Assembly (NCBI RefSeq): GCF_027579695.1
Contig: NC_083574.1
Coordinates: 64,145,059 to 64,209,058, forward strand
DNA from: Neoarius graeffei
Taxonomy: Eukaryota > Chordata > Actinopteri > Siluriformes > Ariidae
Length of the DNA stretch: 64,000 nt
Direction: 5' to 3'
The notes under the pieces were generated by a model. The model had not been told where the DNA came from, searched no databases, and saw nothing but the letters and a program-made list of their open reading frames with translations. Below are positions 54,721-64,000 of the stretch, in pieces; within the stretch, counting starts at the first letter, position 1; every line of letters begins with the position of its first letter. The position numbers and the translations under genes were made by a program.

Positions 54721-54722
54721 AT

Positions 54723-55312
54723 TGCAGCTTGGATCAAATTTAAGACATTGGTGCTAGCTTACCAGGCTGTCAAAGGGTTAGGGCCAGCATACCTTTAGAA
54801 TCTGATCCACCCCTACATGCTAACCAGATCCCTATGCTCTGCTACTACTAGTCACCTGACTTCTCCTGATCTTCGCTCCTGCCCAGCTTGCTCAAGACTA
54901 CTGTCTGTCCCAACACCCTGTTGGTGGAATGACCTTCCTTCTGAGATTAGAGCTGCTGACTCCCTGACCACCTTCAAGCACAGACTGAAGACTCACCTCT
55001 TCAGGATGACCCTCTCCCCTGCTTCCTTGCCCACTGTGTGGCTGGGTATAGGTGTAGACCAACCCAGGCTGTGTACTGTCTAACCTGGGGTTAACCCTTG
55101 GAGTTTTATTTTTTCTCTCTCTCTTTCTCAGTTCATTTGTATGGTTGGTTTGCTTCCTTGGCTGTTTGTTGAATATTGGTATTTCAACAGAATATTACAC
55201 TAAATATTACTAGAATGCCCTAGAAACTGCAGTTTAGCACTTCTTCTACCTGACTTTTTCACTTGTACTTCACTCTGGATAACAGCATCTGCTAATTGTC
55301 ATGTAATGTACT
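54723..55312 (+). pseudogene. L2 RT C-terminus and 3' UTR
   Basis: The reading IKFKTLVLAYQAVKGLGPAY continues the RT, then RTWNDLPSEIRAAD-like text (WNDLPSEIRAADSLTTFKHR) and LKTHLFRMTLSPA. The 3' UTR from about 55040 to 55312 ends in the L2 tail. It matches 20880-20935 and 21756-22068. Confidence 0.88.
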
Positions 55313-55449
55313 AATGCAATGTTCACTCATTTTTGAGACGCAACCATCACAATATCCCTCAGAGTGAGCACAAAATTGCCTATATGTTTTGCCTATTGTC
55401 TGGACAAGAAAGATCATGGGCCAGAGCAATCTGTCAGCACAAGCTAAAT

Positions 55450-58400
55450 GGGTCACATGGTGATGATGAAGATGGAGAAGAGACATGATAAGAGTGCATG
55501 AAAGGAAGAGAATATGTGTAGTGGGGAAGTCAATAACCAGGCTGTACAGTGTGAGCTAGAACGTGCAGTAAAGTTGACAGAATGAAGATGTACGACATGG
55601 CTTTGAAATGTGCAAAAATGCAGTTCAGAGACAGTGCATTAGTGTTACAGATTGGAAGTGCAGGAGTCAATGGGGGTCTCTGACCTTATTGATGAGGCCA
55701 GCTGCAGTGGGGAAAAAGCTGGCCTTATAGCATGAGGTTTTGGTTCTAATGGACTGCAACCTCCTACCAGAGGGGAGTGGTTCAAAAGGTATGTGTCTGG
55801 GGTGAGAGGAGTCAGCCAAAATCCTTTCTGCTCTTCTCAGGGTCCTGGACTTGTACAGGTCCTGAAGAGATGGAAGGTTGCAGCCAATCATCCTCTCAGC
55901 AGAGCAGATGATGTGCTGCAGTCTGTCCTTGTCCTTGGGAGTGGCAGCAGCATACCAGATGGTGATGGAGGAGGTGAGGATGGATTCAATGATGGTAGTG
56001 TAGAAGTGCACCATCATTGTGTTTGGCAGATCAAACTTCTTTAACTGCCACAGGAAGTACATCCTCTTCTTGGTGAGGGCGCAGGTATACATCTCCCACT
56101 TAAGGTCCTGGGTGATTATAGTGCCCAGGAAGCAGAAATACTCCACAGAGGTTACTGGGGAGTCAAACAGGGTGATGGGGAGGGTGTGGCAGAGCTCCTC
56201 TTGAAGTCTACAATCACCTCCACTGTCTTGAAAGCATTGAGCTCTAAGTTCATCTGCCTGCACCAGGACACTAGATGGTCAATCTCCCACCTGTAGGCAG
56301 ACTCCTCCTCATCAGAGATGAGTCCAATGAGAGTGGTGTCATCTGCAAACTTCAGGAGCTTGACAGACTGATGACTTGAGGTGCAGCTGCTGATGTACAG
56401 GGAGAAGAGTAGAGGAGAGAGGACACAGCCTTGGGGGATTCAATGCTGATGCTTTGAGAGTCAGAGACATGTTTCCCCAGCTTCCTGTACTGCTTTTTGT
56501 CAGACAGGAAGTCAGTGATCCACCTGCAGATGCAGTCAGGCACATTCAGCTGGGAGAGCTTGTTATGCAGAAGACCCAGGATGATGGTGTTGAAGGCAGA
56601 ACTGAAATCCACAAGCAGGATCCTAGCTTAGGTTTCTGGGGAGTCCAGCTGCTGGAGGATGAATGGAAGAGCCATGTTGACAGCATTGTCGGCAGATCTG
56701 TTGAGTCTGTAGGTGAACTGCATAGGGTCTAGGGGTGGGTCAGTGATTGGCTTTGAGGTGGTAAAGCACAAGGTGCTCAAGGGATTTCATGACCACAGAA
56801 AGCAGGGTGATGGATCTGTAGTCATTTAATCCTGTGATCCTTGGCTTTTTGGGGATGGTGATAATGGTGGAGGCCTTGAAGCAGGCTGGCACATGGCATG
56901 TCTCCAGTGAGGTGTTGAAAATGTCTGTGAACACCGGAGACAGCTGATCAGCACAGTGCTTCAGGGTAAATGGTGAGACTGAGTCAGGACCTGCTGCTTT
57001 GTGGGGGTTTGGCTTCTTAAAGAGCTTGTTAACGTCTCTCTCCAGAATGGATAGTTGAGGCTGTGGTGGAGGGTGGATGGGCTGGAGCTGGAGTGTGGAG
57101 TCACAGGTGATGTTATCAGGACAGTCCCATTGTCTTCCAAAGTGACAGTAGAACTCATTCAGTTGGTTGGCCAGGTGCAAGTTGTTAATAGAGTGGGGGG
57201 CTGAAGGTTTGTGATTAGTGATCTGTCTGAGCCCTTTCCAGACAGACATAAAGTCATTGACTGAGAACTGGTGTTGGAGTTTCTCAGAGTACAGATGTTT
57301 AGCTTCTTTCACTGCCTTGCAAAACCTTTTCTGAGAGTCTTTAAGCCTCTCCCTGTCTCCACTTCTGAACGCTTCTTCCTTTTGCCACCTTAGCTGTCTG
57401 AGCTTATCTGTGAACCAGGGTTTGTCATTATTGTAACTAACCCTGGTTCATGATGGAACACAGCAGTCCTCACAGAAGCTGATGTAGGATATCACAGCCT
57501 CTGTGTATTCATCCAGACTATTAGTAGCAGTCCTGAACACATCCCAGTTTGTACAGTCCAAAGAATGCCTGAAAGTTCTCTGCAGCCTCACTGCTCCACA
57601 TCTTTGATGTCTTCACTACAGCTTTCCTCAGCTTTAATTTCTACCTGTATGCAAGAATCAGGTGTACCATGACATGGTCAGAGTGGCCCACTGCAGCACA
57701 GGGGATGGCGTGATAGGCATTATTGACTGTAGTGTAGCAATAATCCAAAATATTCTCCTCTCTGGTTGGGTATTTGATAAACTGCTTGTATTTTGGTAGT
57801 TTGTGGCTGAGGTTACCTTTGTTAAAGTCACTGAGAACAATAACTATGGGGATGGGGAGTCTGGGTTAGTCTGCTCCACACCCAGTGTCTGATCTGCCAG
57901 CATGCACTGTGCATTCTGCACATTGGCCTGCAGTGGAATGTAAACGCCAACCAGAATGGATGAAGCAAACTTGCTCAGGGAGTAGAAGGGTTTACAATTA
58001 ATGATAAATGATTCCAGGTTGGGAGAATAGTGTTTCAGGATCACTGACACATCACTGCACCATCCACTATTGACATAAAAACAGATTCCACCACCCTTTG
58101 TTTTACTGGGGAGATCTGTGTTGCATTGGCTCTGAAAAGTTGGAAGCTGGCCAGCTGCAGCGCAGAGTCCGGAATGAGTCTGCATAGCCACGTCTCTGTG
58201 AAACATAAAACAGCAGATGAATGAAAGTTCCTGTTTCTCCCCATCAGCAGCTGGAGTTCGTCCAGTTTGTTACACAATGAGCACACATTGGAGAGAAATA
58301 TCACAGGTAGTGGAGTGCGAAGTCTGTGCCGACAGAGGTGCGTGAGCACACCGGCACATTTTCCTCTCCTCTGGTGTCTCGCTGAGTGAGCAAAGGTGAG

Positions 58401-58650
58401 GGGACCTTTGACCAGATTGTCCAATATTTCCATGGAAGACACCAGAAAAGTTGGTCATAAATCCACTGGAGTTGTTCCCCTGATGTTCATGAGCTCTTCT
58501 ATGGTGAAAGAGATTTGAGTATCGCAGCAGTGAACTGAGTTTACAAACAAAAAAAGACAAAACAATGCACAACACACCGAGGCAGCCGTCCATGGCACCA
58601 TCTTGATAAAGACAGACATTTGTGACTTGTTATTCTCAGAATTTGAGGGG
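55450..58650 (-). mobile_element. Rex1/Babar-like LINE (CR1 group)
   Basis: A long minus-strand LINE copy with endonuclease and RT in several frames, homologous to 11500-11780 and 13798-14695. The 3' UTR appears truncated at about 55450 relative to the other copy, which extends some 250 bases further. Clade assignment rests on overall RT resemblance from memory. Confidence 0.85.
55667..57312 (-). pseudogene. Rex1/Babar-like reverse transcriptase
   Basis: The RT runs from 57312 leftward. It has KPNPHKAAGPDSVSPFTLKH, FKASTIITIPKKPRITGLND, then (56352-56612) MDFSSAFNTIILGLLHNKLS with the first catalytic Asp. LKFADDTTLIGLISDEEESA at about 56290-56350 gives the second catalytic pair in a further frame. 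The C-terminal part (55667-56263) has TIITQDLKWEMYTCALTKK and RTLRRAERILADSSHPRHIP. At least four frameshifts are needed, so it is inactive. It supplies the sequence that lets the 11.5-14.7 kb copy be joined across its insertion. Confidence 0.88.
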
Positions 58651-58664
58651 TTTTTTTTCCTCAC
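57844..58664 (-). pseudogene. Rex1/Babar-like endonuclease and N-terminus
   Basis: The N-terminal reading at 58455-58664 includes a hydrophobic signal-peptide-like stretch (ASVCCALFCLFLFVNSVHCC). The endonuclease starts near 58310 with PVIFLSNVCSLCNKLDELQ and SSAVLCFTETWLC. It continues in another frame with KGGGICFYVNSGWCSDVSVI and ILVGVYIPLQANVQ. Frameshifts occur near 58440 and 58200. Confidence 0.82.
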
Positions 58665-58775
58665 AAATTTATAACTTTATAATCTCAGAGACTATTTGAG
58701 TTTTTCTCAAAAATTTACAACTTTAATCTCAGAAATTCTAAGATTTCTTCTTAGAATATTACCCCCTCCCTTAGC

Positions 58776-58779
58776 TCTG

Positions 58780-58859
<80 letters not shown>
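58776..58859. repeat. (TATC)n microsatellite
   Basis: About 20 uninterrupted tetranucleotide units. Confidence 0.97.
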
Positions 58860-58969
58860 CTACACTGGCCCTAGTGCACCATTGAAGTTATTGTTTATGT
58901 GAATTCCTTCTGTTATATTGCAATCAGGCTAACTAGATGGCTGCCCCAACATGCTAGCTAACTTACTTA

Positions 58970-59826
58970 TAGGGTAGTCACACAAGAGGCGGAATGAGCC
59001 AGAATGCCATCTGAATGAAAATTCTTCATATATTTGAGGATATTTGAAGTGCATTCTAAAAATTCTGAGTGCATTCCAAACATTTGGGCCCATTCTTGGG
59101 GCCGGCCCGAATGTTTTGCTCATGCTTAAAACATTCAAGGTGCATTCGAAGAGGAGAAATATCGAACTGCATTCGAAGTGTATTCTGACTGCATTCTAAA
59201 TAGTCTTATGGCATTCCAACAGCATTTGAAACATTCTGATTGCGTTCGAGGGAAAAATCGAAATGGCAAGCCACTTCAAATCCTGCCAGAATGTCCTGAA
59301 TGAGCCGGAATGCCGTCGGAATGAAAATTCTTCATATATTCTGGGATATTCGAAGTATATTCTAAGTATTCGAGCTGCATACTCTTTGAATTCTTAGACA
59401 TTCGAAACATATTCGGCAGCTATTCTGGGATCGTTTTGACTGCATTTGAGGTGAATTTGTGCAGCATTCGAGGCACCTTCCGACCAGACTTTGGGTGGTA
59501 TTTGGGCAGCAATCGAACCACACTCGTACAGCATTTGAAGTGCATTCTTAATATTCTTAGTGCATTCTAACAGCATTCTAGGTATTCCTACTGTGTTCCA
59601 ACAACATTTGAACTGCATTCGAAAGCTAATACACCCAGAATGTGCAAGAATCATTCAAGGCAGGTTTGAAGAACATTCTAAGTATTCGAACGGCATTCTT
59701 ACAAAGCTGTAAGAATGTTGGTAAGTTTGAAATTCCTGCCCGAATGTGGCATGAATTTTGAAAAAAATTTCATTCCGGCTGGTTCTGCTTGATTCCTGCT
59801 AATTCCGAATAAGTGTGATGGGGGCC
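58970..59826. mobile_element. Harbinger-like element built of GCATTC/ATTCGAA repeats
   Basis: The candidate borders share TCACAC and GGAAT-type subterminal motifs, with TTA on both sides (58967-58969 and 59827-59829). The right end complement reads GGCCCCCATCACACTTATTC. The left end is more diverged (TAGGGTAGTCACACAAG). The interior is almost entirely variations on GCATTC, ATTCTAAG and ATTCGAA, with more than 20 ATTC units on each strand. No coding capacity. Confidence 0.6.
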
Positions 59827-59882
59827 TTAGGCTAAAAATTATCTAGCAATTTTGTCTAAGCCTTGGCCAATTGTAACAATGT

Positions 59883-60975
59883 AAGGGATAATGTACAGCA
59901 AGCCGGCCATTATGTAAGGGATAATTTACAGCGAACTGGTCATCATCATGAAATAAACCCCAACAGGGTGATGCAGGACCCCAATGTGAAGCACAATAAT
60001 GACCAGCTTGCTGTAAATTATCCCACTTATGACATGGGTTTTTACTAAATAAATTAATAATTTGTCATAATGTTTTGATACTGCAACTATTGTATTTTTT
60101 AAAGATACCTTTTGTAAATTTTTTTTTAGAAATTAAAAAAATGCAAATCAATTATCTTCCCTGACCAGTTGACCTCATGATGTCAAACCACCTGTGCAAT
60201 GATTAATTGAGCAATATCCCTCACGTGCTACGAGGTCTGTTTTTTAAATATACCTTTTGCCCTCCTCCCCTTTTTTTAAGCCTAAAGCAATTATGGTCCC
60301 TGAACAATTGACCTCAGGATGTTTAACCAACTGTGCAACATTAAGACTAATACCCCTCAAGTGCCATGTATAATAGCTTTAAAAAAAATTTGGTTAGGAA
60401 GCATAATTGACTGATTTACATTTTTGAAATAAAAATTGTATAAAAGGTATATTTCAAAAACAAGCCTTGTGGCATGTGACAGACATTAGTTTCTATGTTG
60501 CACAGTTGGGTTGATGCCATCCACTCAAATGGCTGAGGTGAATAATAGGTTTGTATTTTTCATGTCAAATGAATGTGGAATATCAAACTTTACCCTGGAA
60601 ATAGTGATTTAAAATGATTTTATTGAAATAAAAGTTATTTTGTTGTTGCTTCCACTAATGACATGGTCCATAGCAATGGAATAATGTAAAATAACCCCTG
60701 CACAGTGATTCAAAACTGCATCATCCTGTCGGGGTGTATTTCGCATTATTCCATGGCTCATTTGAATACCCAGTTCATCAGTTGTGGCACTGAGTGGTCT
60801 GTTATTTCTTTATAACAAACTGTTGTTAAGTATTACAGACTGTTGCTGTGGACCACATCATTAGTGGACTCAATAAAATCATTTTTAAATCAATATTTTT
60901 GTCAAATTATTGATTTCTTTAGTAAGTAGCGGTGTAACTGTGATAATGGCTAACTAGCTGTACATTATCCCTCTT
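59883..60975. mobile_element. Non-autonomous element with 30-bp TIR and internal hairpins
   Basis: The left end AAGGGATAATGTACAGC and the right end complement AAGAGGGATAATGTACAGC continue with GCCATTAT in both. Near the left end is a second inverted pair, GGGATAATTTACAGC at 59917 and its complement ending at 60026. In the middle, CCACTAATGACATGGTCC (about 60652) pairs with its complement near 60875. No transposase was found and the target duplication is not clear. Confidence 0.7.
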
Positions 60976-62006
60976 ATTACACAGCTACTCATTAAATAAA
61001 TCAATAACAAAATATTGATTTAAAAGCTGGTGGAAATTGGTACTCAGGTTTGTTGTTGTGGCAGCTTGAATTAATTTTACTGTGTATATTGCAAATGAAA
61101 AACACATCTCAATATCCATTTAGTATTTAAAGCTTATTAATACCTATTTAGAATACAGCAGAACAAAACTTGTATTACATGTCTTGCACACCAGCCTAAA
61201 GCATTTAACAAACTAATGCTACTGCCAAGATTAACAAAGACTGAAACATTTTAAAAATGGTGCTAATTTCTCGGCCTAGATTTCTTGGGCTCAGTTGACA
61301 TGAATGTTGGGGAGCTGTCTATTATTTTAATGTGTTGTTTATTTGGGAAGATGAAAGGGCTGTTGTATTTTCCCCATGTGTGTAGGTTGTCAATGCTAAT
61401 AGAAAAGATTGGTGAATTGGTCAGAATCAGGAAGCAGAGTCATTTTGTTAAAGCTGTTCCCAGTGCTGAGTGGAGACTGCTTGTATTTATATATGCAGAG
61501 AATCCTGCTGTTTCGAGACCTCCATTCAGCAGACAGCTCAATTAATCATCCCCCAATCCTCCTGCCGTGCAACAGACGACCCTGGCCTGACAGAGAGCAT
61601 GCATGCAGGTGTGAATCAAGCTGCTGGAAAAATGCCTCATGAAATGAGAGGTCTGTTCATTCTTTGTCTTGCTTTTTTGAATCTTACTCATTCATGTTAT
61701 ATAGTTGCTCCTTTACAGGCTACACCAGCTTGAATTATAGCCATCTGCTCACTAAATGTCTGTTTTATAATTGAGTTAACTGGAATGCCAGTAGTTGCAA
61801 GTTGTGTAGCTATCAAGACTGACCTTTTCAAAAATATAATACACAAGAGACATATTTTTACATATTGTGAATCCATTTTAACTTGTTCATTAATGGCTGC
61901 ATAGTTTTCAGAAATGTGAGAACATTATACACTGGTCTTATGAAAAAAAAGTTGAAAAACCTACATTTAAATACCAACAATAGATGGTACTCTTGCTCAC
62001 TAATCT
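60976..62006. other. Unassigned, possibly unique sequence
   Basis: No repeat family was recognised. Open frames at 61285-61733 in three registers have no known motif. It could include host non-coding sequence. Confidence 0.35.
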
Positions 62007-62346
62007 CATGATCTCTAGCCGCTTTATCCTGTTCTACAGGGTCGCAGGCAAGCTGGAGCCTATCCCAGCTGACTACGGGCAAAAGGCGGGGTACACCCTG
62101 GACAAGTCATCAGGTCATCACAGGGCTAACACATGGACAACCATTCACACCTACAGTCAATTTAGAGTCACCAATTAACCTAACCTGCATGTCTTTGGAC
62201 TGTGGGGGAAACCAGAGCACCCGGAGGAAACCCACGCAGAGAACATGCAAATTCCACACAGAAAGGCCCTCGTCGGCCACGGGACTCAAACCTGGACCTT
62301 CTTGCTGTGAGGCGACAGTGCTAACCACTACACCACCGTGCCACCC
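62007..62346 (-). repeat. tRNA-derived SINE, tail type B, with 13-bp TSD
   Basis: A minus-strand copy with the perfect duplication TGCTCACTAATCT (61994-62006 and 62347-62359). Confidence 0.95.
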
Positions 62347-62556
62347 TGCTCACTAATCTGAAAATTTAAATGATCTTTCATAACAAAGGAAGGAAACTGA
62401 GAGAAAATTATCAGATCCTGATATTACTTTTTTGTCTCATTCAGTCAAGGATATTTTCCTGATCTTCCCTAGCTTTTTAATAAATGACTTCTTTCCAAGA
62501 TCTCTGATACTATTCTGTGACATTCATTAACAAATGTGGAATGATAGACATATATA

Positions 62557-62770
62557 CAAGAGTAAGTCAAAAAGATCTAAGACAAATTGAAAAAAATATT
62601 TATTTATGAAAATAATAAAGCTATTTCTCTACATATCTTCCATTTAAGTCTAAACACTTCTGCAAGCAGTGTTTCCATCAGAGAATTCCTTCTTTGTATA
62701 ATTCTGGGGGATGCCTTTCACACCTTTTGAAATTATAACATTTGTCTTACAACTTTTTGACTGATCCGCG
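62557..62770. mobile_element. Small mariner-like MITE
   Basis: The left end AGTCAAAAAGATCTAAGACA and the right end complement AGTCAAAAAGTTGTAAGACA form an inverted repeat of about 25 bases with few mismatches. It is about 210 bp and non-coding. A microsatellite abuts the right end. Confidence 0.65.
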
Positions 62771-62802
62771 TGTGTGTGTGTGTGTGTGTGTGTGGGGGGG
62801 GG

Positions 62803-63027
62803 GGTTAGTCAAAATTATATTAACACTTAAATGGTAGAAAACATTTATTCACAAAACATACATCATATGTGCAAGATGATTTACAGGACGGTCTTAACCT
62901 GTTCGACATCGTGTCCAACACACAAAAACCAGTGAGCAACAGTACCATTTAATCTGTCACCCATGGAGTACATCTATCTGCAGGAGAAAAATAATTCATT
63001 TGTGTTAACATAATTTTGACGAACCCT
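62803..63027. mobile_element. Small MITE with GTCAAAATTAT ends
   Basis: The left end GTTAGTCAAAATTATATTAA and the right end complement GTTCGTCAAAATTATGTTAA form a 27-base inverted repeat with few mismatches. It is about 225 bp and non-coding. It follows a (GT)n/G run at 62770-62804. Confidence 0.7.
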
Positions 63028-63039
63028 GTGTGATTTATT

Positions 63040-63054
63040 TATATATATATAATA

Positions 63055-63101
<47 letters not shown>

Positions 63102-63130
63102 CAATGCGTATATACTGTATATGTGTATAT
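63040..63130. repeat. (TA)n and (TG)n microsatellites
   Basis: Mixed TA and TG dinucleotide runs, the longest TG run at about 63058-63087. Confidence 0.9.
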
Positions 63131-63228
63131 ATAACTAACATTTAAACAGATTTAGAGATTTTCAGTACATTCTTCATTGATAAAGTGAAATTTTCATGAT
63201 GTGCAATGACTGATCATGATTTAAAATA

Positions 63229-64000
63229 TCTGTCTTCTTCTTCTGGCTGCTCCCGATTAGGGGTCGCCACAGCGGATTTTTCTTCTGCATTGCTCCCTGT
63301 CTTCTGCATCCTTCTCTACCACATCTGCCACTTTCATGTCCTCTCTCACCACATCCATGTATCTCCTCTTTGGCCTTCCTCATTTTCATTTGCCTGGCAG
63401 CTCCATCCTCAACATTCTCCTTCCCACATGCTCTGCATCTCTTCTCAGGATGTGCCCATACCATCTCAGTCTCATCTCTCTTAGCTTAATTCCCAAGCTC
63501 TCCACATGTGCTGTCCCTCTGATGTGCTCATTCTTTATCCTGTCCAACCTTGTCACTCCCATCGCAATTCTTAACATCCTCAACTCCGCCACCTCCAACT
63601 TTGCCTCCTGTCTCTTCGTTAAGGATACTGTCTCCAATCCATACATCACAGCTGGTCTCACTACTGTCTTAGACATCTTACTTTTCACTTTTGCTGGGAC
63701 TTTCCTATCACAAATGACTCCCGAAATCCTTTTCCAACTGCTCTACCCTGCCTGCACTCTCTTTCTCACCTCACTATTGCAGCCCCCATTTTCCTGCAGA
63801 GTTGACCCCAGGTACTTGAATTCACCAACTTTCTTTACGTCTACTCCTTGCATCTTCACTACTCTCTCATCCCCATTCACATTGATGCACATGTATTCTG
63901 TTTTGCTACTGCTCACCTTCATTCCTCTTTGTTCCAATGCATACCTCCATCTCTCCAAACCCACCTCAACCTCCTTTCTACTTTCACCACATATCACAAT
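63229..64000 (-). pseudogene. RTE-like LINE 3' end, partial
   Basis: The minus-strand RT C-terminal region has KTEYMCINVNGDERVVKMQG and KVGEFKYLGSTLQENGGCNS (63743-63997). After a frameshift come VMYGLETVSLTKRQEAKLEV, EHIRGTAHVESLG and RLRWYGHILRRDAEH (63386-63688), then GRPKRRYMDVV. The 3' end has the CTTCTTCTTCTGGCTGCTCC tail at about 63229. The element enters from beyond the window. It resembles the RTE/Expander type by memory; the clade is uncertain. Confidence 0.8.

Larger units (their letters stand above)
50228..55312 (+). mobile_element. L2-clade LINE, interrupted twice
   Basis: A long L2 copy with endonuclease, RT and the standard 3' tail (TCTGGATAACAGCATCTGCT and TGTAATG). A 907-bp hAT element (51775-52681) and an 873-bp THAP element (53848-54720) are inserted; without them about 3.3 kb remains. 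Many stops and frameshifts show age. It is homologous to the short L2 tail at 20880-22068. Confidence 0.9.

Noticed and set aside
58776..58859. CRISPR-like regular repeats
   Set aside because: These are simple TATC units without spacers, in a vertebrate-type genome.
61285..61733. Three overlapping frames possibly marking a host exon
   Set aside because: No motif, splice context or frame preference distinguishes them from chance.

Overview
The window looks like repeat-dense DNA from a bony fish, probably a catfish or related otophysan. I infer this from the mix of Tc1-like elements, L2 and Rex1/Babar-type LINEs, PIF/Harbinger and hAT relics, chromovirus and Gmr1-like gypsy elements, and at least 14 copies or pieces of one tRNA-derived SINE. 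I found no rRNA, no true tRNA gene, no CRISPR and no prokaryotic gene. Almost every coding stretch is a transposable-element relic. The one gene that is not obviously a transposon's own is a five-exon minus-strand gene at 34198-36226. It has an internal stop and a MITE in its last exon.

Layout. 1-4.9 kb: the 3' end of a Gmr1-like gypsy element with its LTR, then a gammaretrovirus-like endogenous retrovirus (ERV) relic with a 3' LTR. 5.3-6.6 kb: a Harbinger transposase relic on the minus strand. 7.7-9.2 kb: a decayed Gmr1-like integrase whose end is duplicated in inverted orientation around a SINE. 9.9-14.7 kb: a THAP relic, a Tc1 tail, and a Rex1/Babar LINE split by a 2-kb TTAA-flanked element that itself carries a THAP exon and two SINE pieces. 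15.1-15.7 kb: a solo LTR with 5-bp target duplications. 15.9-20.8 kb: a complete Gmr1-like element on the minus strand (313-bp LTRs, TSD ATGAG, tRNA-Phe-type primer site, order gag-PR-IN-RT-RH). 20.9-22.1 kb: an L2 tail split by a solo LTR that is itself split by a SINE. 22.1-24.3 kb: a second IN-before-RT gypsy relic. 24.9-25.2 kb: a 306-bp MITE. 27.05-27.13 kb: a promoter-like motif cluster. 27.9-29.5 kb: a nearly intact Tc1 element with one stop.

30.6-42.5 kb is one chromovirus (gag-PR-RT-RH-IN-chromodomain). It is split in RNase H by a 5.8-kb segment carrying the five-exon gene, a MITE, a 585-bp hAT element with a perfect 30-bp hairpin, and tandem repeats. Its 3' LTR is split by a 1.07-kb Harbinger-like element. 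42.7-49.5 kb: SINEs, a Tc1 nested in a Tc1, a third Tc1-like relic and a hAT-like palindromic element. 50.2-55.3 kb: an L2 LINE split by a hAT element (8-bp TSD) and a THAP-bearing ISL2EU-like element (AT TSD). 55.4-58.7 kb: a Rex1/Babar LINE on the minus strand. 59-63 kb: further non-autonomous elements. 63.2-64 kb: the 3' end of an RTE-like LINE running off the window.

The genes do not form a pathway. The biology is the order of insertions, which target-site duplications date relative to each other at many junctions. The most unusual observations are the 5.8-kb gene-bearing insertion, a Tc1 whose terminal repeats have grown by inverted duplication of its transposase 3' end, three separate THAP-domain relics, and four Harbinger-like non-autonomous elements with related ends, at least three of them filled with reiterated short motifs.
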